Assembly: GCA_024516155.1 (NCBI GenBank)
Contig: JAJJXM010000033.1
Coordinates: forward strand, 124,001-188,000
Origin: Pyronema omphalodes
Taxonomy: Eukaryota > Ascomycota > Pezizomycetes > Pezizales > Pyronemataceae
DNA: 64,000 nucleotides
Direction: 5' to 3'
Below are positions 56,637 through 64,000 of this stretch, piece after piece. The notes beneath the pieces were generated by a model that saw only the letters and a program-made list of their open reading frames with translations, ran no database searches and was not told where the DNA came from. The position numbers and the translations under genes are program-made. Position 1 is the first letter of the stretch. Each line of letters starts with the position of its first letter.

Positions 56637-58262
56637 GGTGGGGTTGTATTGTGGAACTTGGGTGAGCTGATGGAAGCTTGAATTGGTTGGTCATAGCTTC
56701 GACACGACGCGCCAAAAAATACGCTTGGCACGGGTGCGTTTGTCTAGTCTAACCCTGCACTTGATGCTTGGCATCTCCGCCTATTTACCACGATATCTGG
56801 ACTGCGAACTGGTTGTAAAACGAAAAACCTTGAAATTTTTATGGAAATAAAACCTACAGTGTCTTTCAAATTATACATTCAAAGGGTGAAATTTTAAACG
56901 ACAATCACACTCAGTCTAAACATAATTCCCACTACAACGTGGTGTCAATGCCACAATACGGGTGGTTTAATTTAAACCACACAAAATGCATTGTAGGGCA
57001 GATACAAAGTGCTTTCTAGCTCGAGGAACATAGCCGATTTTATTAGTGCCGACTGGATAAAAAAGTACTTTTGTACTCCACAAGCAACACAACCACGTCA
57101 CTTCTACGAGCAGATTTTCATCAAATGATTCAAATGCAAACCTCAGAACTTGATCTCACGGGATTTTGCAACCTGCGTTCACAGTTAATATTTTGCAAGG
57201 CCGAGGGATTCCCAGATCGTCATATTTGAATCAATTTTTAAAAGATTTGAAACTGTCATGAGGTCAGTCATGAACTATCACTACATCTATAGGGTTCAAC
57301 CCCCTGTGCACATGCGGCTTTGACGTGGCTACCACATGTGGAATATCAACGCCACCTTGGTATAGCACACTTCAACACGTCTTTCTGTAATAAAGAGCAG
57401 TTTCTAATAAATCACCCTTGCATGCTCATTTCATCCTTTTTCATCCGGTAGTTTCAGCAAACATGTCAGCAGCCCCCGGGAACAATAGCATTATAACGGT
57501 TCTGGTATAGCGAGGTTTACAGCTGGGTTCAGGTGTTATGAGGTTTTCTCTAATTTAGCTTGGTGTGGACGGATAAAGGCCGCATCGGAATGGATGTTTA
57601 TTTGAAGCGAGGTTTCGGTGTTTGAATGTCCAGCTGTGACGTTGTGATGCGTGATGTAACGGCCAGTGTCACGTGCCATTACATTACCCACCGACGCAGC
57701 ATCTCTAGCGTCGGCACCGCGGGTGGCTGCAGTCCCGGTCCCCTTTGCGACCTAAATTCTCCGCACACTTTTGGCCTTTTCTTCTAAGTTCCAAATACAT
57801 TCCCAGCTGAAATAAGTGCACACACAGTTTTTCAACATCCCTAATAGGATCTCTATTGTGTCCAACATGATTCGTCATGGGGAAAGCTCAAAGTCAACAT
57901 TTTGGTTATCGGATTCTCATTATAATATTACAGCGCACAGCAAAAGTCACTGTATTATTACTCGCTAATACAACACCAATATCGTTATACATAGCAAAAT
58001 ACAGGCGGCCAGCCACATAAATAATATTTGAGCAAGCTTCCTAACGCTAGCCTAGTGAAATCAACCTGTAAAAGCATTTCCGGGAAACTCAGGCTACACA
58101 AGAGCAATTCCAATAACACATTAAAAACTCAAAAACTAAATGAAAACCCTATACTAGATACCCTTTACACATAAAAAACTATCGCTTTCTGGTTTCACAA
58201 CGAAATACAAGATAAAAACACCTAAGGAAACATAAAATCCAGCCCCCACCCTGTGTTCTCCA
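56637..58262. other. Spacer between Vma12 and the repeat membrane protein
   Basis: No gene is supported in this 1.6-kb stretch. It is AT-rich between 56.8 and 57.5 kb. A GTGACGTTGTGATGCGTGATGTAACG stretch near 57635 is CRE-like but not a clear site. Confidence 0.45.
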
Positions 58263-60600
58263 CTAGATAATTTTTTGGGCCTGAGTAATCTGTTCGCACT
58301 CGTTTTCTAGTCCTTCTTTCGCGTCTGTTGGAGTTTTATTGATCTCCTTTGGCGTCTTTTTGTCTGTCTCTTCGTCCTTGTTTACTGATTGTTCTGTCAC
58401 TTCTGCCGGAGGTTTACTTCTATCCTCTGGTGTGTTTTCGTTTGTCTGTACGCCATCGTTTTCTAGTCCTTTCGCGTCTATGGAAGTTTCCTTTTCCTTC
58501 TCTGGCGTCTTTTTGTTTGTCTGTTCGTCTCCGTTTACTGATCGTTCTGTCACTTCTGTTGAGTGTTTATTTCGATCCTCTGGAGTGTTTTCGTTTGTGC
58601 GTTCGCCCTTGTTTCCTAATACTTCTTTCACATTTATTGAAGGTTGCTTGTTCTTGTCTGGCGTGTTTTCGTTTGCCAGCCCAGCACTCGACTGTGCTAC
58701 CATAGTATTCCTCAGTTGCGCGGGGGTGTGGGTCACGGGTAAGAGCCAGTCTACTTGCGTTTGACTAGAGAAGGGCATGTGGAGTCCGTATTCTTGGCCG
58801 ATTTCGGGACTCCACGACAGTCTCGGAACCGCCAATCTTTCACGACTCTTTGAGTTGAGAAAACGATACAGTTGTGTAGCTTGAAGGAGCCTTGCACGAG
58901 ATACGTAGCTATCTACGATAACTTTTCCCTCCTGATTTGGGTGTTTCTTAATGTGACTAACTCTCATGTAACAATTGAGAAGACCTTGGACAATTATTAG
59001 GCCGCCGAGAATGACAGGGATAGCAATCAATAGCGTCATTGAGAGAGTTGTAACATCGCCCGTAGCAAGAACAAAATCCGCCGTTCCTTGAATTACATCT
59101 CCTTGTGGCCCTATGACGTCGTTTTCGAGCGTGCGCCTTTCGGTAACCATAGTCATATCGATGAGTATGTTTCGTGAAGAAGCATATGCAGCAAGAATAA
59201 GTCGTTCCATATCATCTGCAATATTATCTTTTTCGGCATCGACCAATCCCTCATCCTGTTTACCGGTCTGTTGCGAAGTAGATACGAAAACCGATTGACC
59301 ACCAAGTCTTTCCGCGAGATAGACGATGCGCGGGATAGTCAGTTCGTTCGGTATAACTGTTTCGCGTAGGAATTCTGGGACATATTGTTTTATGGAAGGC
59401 AAGTCCATTAATTTATATGACCCCGCTTTTTCCCCATTGAGATCCCAGTGGCTTTTCTCCGTACAAGATAGTGCCGGTCTACCTTGCTTTATTAGATATG
59501 GAGCATGCGAATCACCAGAGACATTCCGAGGTCCAGTCAAGAAAAAAGGATCTGCTCCTGCGGTGTAGCTCCTTCGACCAGCGGCGTGTATTACAACGGC
59601 GTACCGCACGGGAAAATCAGGCTCGGCAAATGGTAACTGATCAAGGTCCGTGGGGTGGATTTTGAAGTCCGCAAACATGGGTGCAAAGCCGTTCTTGTTA
59701 ACTGTGATACTTTGGTCCGGCCGTCCCCAGGGATAATAAACGTCTTTCAACGTATCGCTAAGGTTCAGGTTGCGCCAGCTATAGTCCGTTGAACATTTTC
59801 CTTGAACGACTAAAGATAGAGTGGAGGCGCGTTGGAATCCAAAATCATGTCCCCAGAGTGTGTAGTTGTATGATAATCCTGAGCCTCTGTCCTGTGGACC
59901 TGCTCCTGGACCACCGTGTTCAGTAGCCACATCTCTTGAAATACGAACCATCTTACGCAGAGTGACTTTCGATGCTTCAATGCTTCCGATTGCACGAAGA
60001 GCAGCTGGCGCCCGAACGGCATTTAGACGTAACTTCTCTGCAGACAAACCTCGTTCCGATATGCTTGCGATTTTGGGATAGAAGAGTGCTTCTGGTTGCG
60101 CTGGAGCTACAGAGCCCATACTAAGATGACCGGGCATCATTATACCTGAAGGAATAAACAATGGTTAGAACCATTTTCTGCGGAACGCATGGAGATGGGG
60201 AATTACCTGCGACAAATGAGCCCGTCACCATACCAACTGATAGGAGGCAAAGGATAACGCCTCCAACGAAGGTTCTCATTGACCTCGCCGCAAGTGCGAT
60301 TTTACAATAGGAGAGCATCATAAATATCGCCGTCCATGGCTCATGAGAGTTGAGAAAGGCTACGAGCCCAACATATCGGTTTGGATCATTGCCAGTCTTA
60401 TAGATAGCTATAACTAAGCAGACGACTATATTCCATCCCACGAGAAATACGAGCGTTATGAGCAAGGTGTAGCACGCCATTATAAGGCTCGCAAATTCGT
60501 TGGTATAGGAGATCCCCCATTTCGATGTTCCATTGAATGGCATATAGAACGGTTGTCCCAAAATGTAGGTGTTGACGGCGGGATTAGTGTAAATATCCAT
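58263..60600 (-). CDS. Fungal multi-pass membrane protein with five C-terminal repeats
   Basis: Two exons, 60600-60207 and 60145-58263, coding for 758 residues. The 61-bp intron (donor GTAATT, acceptor CTTCAG) joins FVAG to IMMPGHLSM. Hydrophobic helices are at about 36-66, 88-104 and 110-131. A large region of about 370 residues with N-glycosylation sites and few cysteines follows, probably extracellular (NYTLWGHDFGFQ, YYPWGRPDQS). One more helix lies at about 499-521. The tail (623-758) is five tandem repeats of 25-26 residues in which NENTP-type and N/DKKTP-type units alternate. This layout is common in large, uncharacterised ascomycete membrane families. I know no function for it. The repeats are Lys/Glu/Thr-rich and likely disordered in the cytosol. 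Confidence 0.82.
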
Positions 60601-62744
60601 CTCGGTTGGATGATATTAGCGGGTCTTTTCTTTTTTGTCGGTTCTCGTCCAGATTGTGATGCAAATGAATCGAAAAACTGAAAATGTCTGGGCGGAGCTA
60701 ATAAAGCTACCACCAGCGAAGAGTGGAGTGCGGTTTTCGGTGGTTACAGCAAATCGAATTTCTGGGGAACTGGGGATCAACGGCTTCTCTTGATTGAAGT
60801 TTTGATCCGCCTTATGATACCTTTTGATATAATTAAGGCCTATCGGGTCTCTATCAGTGTCGTCCGATATCACAGACACGGTTTATCTGTGGCTTAAAGT
60901 TACGTAATTTACCTGCGGGGCACGACCATTATCCAGCAAATGAGATGAAATGAAAATAGAGTGAATCAATAATATACAGAAGACCCTACAGATTCATTCA
61001 CGAGAACATGCACCTCATCACATGCTACTCAGCTTTGGTGTTTAAAATGCGCAACTCTAAGCACCTGGATCCTCAAGGATTTCTATCATAGACATCCTGG
61101 GCAGACTGTTACTGAAGGATAAGCTTCAACAAAAGCAACCCAAAGGTTTTAATTCAAAATGTGGAATCCTCATATTTCTGGCTAGTAACGTATGTTTCAG
61201 AAGCATTTGTGACCATACCAGTGCTTCTCAATGCTTCCGTTTGAGCGCAAATACGCATTTCCTTTACTCCATGTGCTTGCTTCTGTATCTTCGCCTCGGT
61301 GATAGAACACCGATGCTTGATTGGTAGTATCCTGGCGATGTGGAAAATCTTATGGAAAGATATATGGATATTGATTTTCATTGGATAAATCTCAACAGAA
61401 CCTCGAGAAGACTGTAACTAGCCCCCACTCCTACCCTGTAGTAGAAATTTTAATAAAAGATATCAATATTCCAGTACTTAACGTATCGCATGAAATTTTG
61501 GGCTCACTTCGAGGCTAACAGTAAGATCAGCGGCTATGAATCCTAGTTCTTGACATTATATGAAAATTACCTTCTCGCATTCCTCCGCGGAGCTCAAATA
61601 TATGCATCCTTTGCTTTCATATATCTAATGTGCATAAAACTTGATTGTCATAAAACACTAGTCAACCAGTATCCGACTTATCCGAAGCCGATATGTGCGA
61701 CAGCCTCGGTTCGAATTGCACATAAATACAGTGCATATCTCTTGCCTTATCTGATGCTTGTATCTCAGCAATTGAAGTGGCCTCACATCGCTGATTGCAC
61801 CTCAAGAACAAAACCTATGAACATGCGTCGATAGATTTTTTGCCCTGTATGTTCCACCATATTAAAACTGACGATGTGCCTCTAAGAGCGACGTGGTTCA
61901 GTGTTTCACTTGCATGCCAGTTGATTCGTTCAAACAGGCGCCAAAGGCAAATTTTTAGCCGCAGCCAAGACCTAGTCATTTATCGATCGTTCGAGGTCCG
62001 ATTTAACTTTTCAGCCTTCGGGCTGCGTCTGATTGCTTATTCTATATGCAGCCTGTGCATAAATTATTTACGCAACGGAGGTTCAGTAGTAGAAGGAACT
62101 AACGATGTTGGCATATATGCACCTTGGAGGCTCTTTTGGCTGCGGGGTCATGGAGACTATTGGCTGCATAATTTACTCGGCGCTGTAATGCTTCTCCGGC
62201 CTCTAACGAAAATCATGCCTTGATATTGAAAAGGCCGAGTAGTGTTTCTGGATAATATCTTATCGCAAAAGAAAAGATAGACCTCGTTATGCGTCATATC
62301 AAGTAAACCGGTTTTGATAGGCTTTCATAGACAGTCTAGACTTGAAAAATTGCGGTATTATGCATTCTCTTTTCCTGGACTGCAAAATTATTGATAATCA
62401 TGGCTTCATTAAGGCTACCAGTACCTTTTAAAGATCACGATTAAGTTTACCTATTATTAATACCGTAGGCCTATTATTTGTCTAAATTAGATTGTGCTTC
62501 AAGAAACTCCAATATCCTTCATGCAATATCAATTGACGTAGTGGATACACGACTATCTAAGATATCCGTACTTTGGTGTAACTATCACCGTCATATTGGC
62601 CTACAACTTGCAACTTTTAGATTATTGAAGAAAACCTATTTCGGCCGACAGAAATATCTAACAGTGTAAATAGTGTCAAGCTTCCGTTCCGAGATTCGCA
62701 CTAAGAAACTCCTGAGAACAGTTTATCTGACATATTACTCCACT
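60601..62744. other. Gene-poor spacer
   Basis: No gene is supported. The longest frame, 61795-62223 (142 codons), has no recognisable domain and no hydrophobic start. The first part should be the promoter of the membrane-protein gene and the last 200 bp that of the fasciclin gene. Confidence 0.4.
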
Positions 62745-64000
62745 ATGCTTTGCCCTACCCACGTGATCTTCATACTTTTCAGCTTTGCTAGCTTTTTTTC
62801 CCTAGTATATTCTCAACAAGATGGCCTTGTGGCCGCCTTAGACAGCAACCCGAATACTACCGAATTTGCTAATCTTCTCCGCAATGACCCTCTTGATATT
62901 ACACCTAGCGGTGCACCTTTTCTAGTTTTTGCCCCCAACAACCAAGCTGTTCTGTCAATTCAAAACCTAGAAGCACCTCAAAAGAAACTACGATTCCGGA
63001 TCAGAGAACGTGCAGCTATACCTTCGAAAAACTACCAGACCTTCAGTAGCAGCAGTAATGAACAGCCGCCGGAACAGAAACGACAAGTATTAGAAACTGA
63101 CCCATCGCTTCAAAATGGCACTGTATCTCAAAATGGAACTTCTCCTGGAATTATCAGTAATGCAAATTCAACTTCGGAAACTCTTTGGACTTTTGCACAG
63201 TTTTTTGATGAGGTTATCCATTTCAGAACCATATTAGACAGTCCTTCGATTACGAAAAGACTGTTTGCTAGACAGGATCCTCCCGGCGGTGGAAACCCAC
63301 AGGTATTTCTTCCCCTCGATAATAATCAATTTCAATGAGTCTGTGATTCACTTATGATAATAGACTGTAGTTCCTCAGCCAACACAGAATATTTTCCGAG
63401 GACGTGATCGCCAGATCACATTAACTTCACTCCTCACAGATCCACAGTATGCAAACTTAGGTCCAGGAATTGGGCAGCGAGTTGTTGCAAATCGATACAT
63501 TGATCCCACAAACGCAACAAACCGGATCATTAGGATTACCTCAGGTCTCGGTAACACCCAAGGTTTGACTGACGAGGCATTTGTCTTTGATCTTGGAGGA
63601 GTACGCGTTGTAGATCGGTATGTTGCATTTCTTTCCTTATCAACTAATAATCTGATACACACTTTCCATCCCGCAGTGCTTCGTAACTAACATGAACACG
63701 CATCACAAAAGCTGGTTCACACTCCCCGAAAGGTTCAGTAGTTCTCTTCAGAAACTCAGCGCAACATTATTCCTCTCCCAAGTCCGGGCAAACGGTCTTT
63801 TCAACGATCTCGAAAACAAAGCCTCAATGACAGTTTTCGTCCCTTTAGATTCAGCATTCGATACCGGTAATAATGTTACAAACAATGGAGATGGTTCTGC
63901 AAATGTCATCGATAATACCAGCGACGTTACTTCTCTCACAAGATGTGCATGCGAGAAACACATAATTGAGAACTGGGTTGGTTACACACCGCAACTAAAA
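62745..64000 (+). CDS. Secreted fasciclin (FAS1) domain protein, 3' end outside window
   Basis: At least three exons, 62745-63302, 63364-63617 and 63712 to beyond 64000; 367 residues are visible. The ATG at 62745 begins a clear signal peptide (MLCPTHVIFILFSF...VYS) followed by QQDGLVAAL. The first FAS1-like domain opens LVFAPNNQAV but is interrupted by a Ser/Asn/Gln-rich insert. The second exon carries FDLGGVRVVDR. With the acceptor at 63711, exon 3 continues WFTLPERFSSSLQKLSATLF and then starts a second domain, MTVFVPLDSAF, with HIIENWVGY as the H-box. FAS1 proteins are extracellular adhesion-type modules, often GPI-anchored. Another AG at 63676 would need an unusual GTTGCA donor; the chosen pair has GTATGT and a GTAACTAAC branch. 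Confidence 0.8.

Noticed and set aside
61795..62223. 142-codon plus-strand frame
   Set aside because: No recognisable motif, no hydrophobic or repeated structure, no convincing splice partners.

Overview
The window is nuclear DNA of a filamentous ascomycete (Pezizomycotina). The evidence is the short introns (about 45-200 bp, GT...AG, many with a CTAAC or CTGAC branch site), fungal-type housekeeping proteins, a CYP52-like P450, an ankyrin fragment and mucin-like secreted proteins. GGA-rich glycine usage and wide repeat-filled spacers would suit an early-diverging class such as Pezizomycetes, but that placement is a guess.

Layout. 0-3.8 kb: an ankyrin-repeat fragment, then gene-poor DNA. 3.8-13.7 kb: splicing factor Saf4/CCDC130 (-), a single-pass mucin-like membrane protein (+), the ArfGAP Glo3 (+) and a Rad51-paralogue ATPase with a very long acidic tail (+). 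14.3-18.3 kb: three minus-strand genes for small or Ser/Thr-rich exported proteins that end in a hydrophobic tail, one previously hidden by its intron. 18.3-22.2 kb: no gene supported. 22.2-23.9 kb: Hfd1-type fatty aldehyde dehydrogenase (+). 23.9-28.1 kb: microsatellite-rich spacer. 28.1-36.0 kb: mL45/Mba1-type mitoribosome protein (-), EOS1 (+; six exons, so no long ORF shows it) and the endocytic adaptor Sla2 (+).

36.0-46.5 kb is a repeat island with no recognisable gene. It holds diverged segmental duplications, a 173-bp satellite with a 347-bp dimer period, two inverted copies of a roughly 530-bp foldback element, and a 286-bp tandem repeat lying between them. 46.5-48.4 kb: CYP52-like P450 (-). 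50.7-51.3 kb: two decayed tandem copies of a short-chain dehydrogenase 3' end. 53.1-56.7 kb: a compact housekeeping block with centractin Arp1 (-), dihydroorotase (+, divergent from Arp1) and Vma12 (-). 58.2-60.6 kb: a 758-residue membrane protein with five alternating 26-residue repeats (-). From 62.7 kb to the window end: a fasciclin-domain secreted protein, cut by the window edge.

The genes do not form one pathway. The housekeeping genes cover splicing, COPI transport, recombination, mitochondrial translation, ER glycosylation, endocytosis, dynein transport, pyrimidine synthesis and V-ATPase assembly. The P450 and the fatty aldehyde dehydrogenase could act in the same omega-oxidation route but lie 23 kb apart. 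The least ordinary features are the repeat island, a recurrent GTTCG 5' splice site in three independent genes, and the cluster of exported proteins. Exon joins were inferred by hand from reading frame, splice motifs and family consensus remembered from homologues; no alignment was run.
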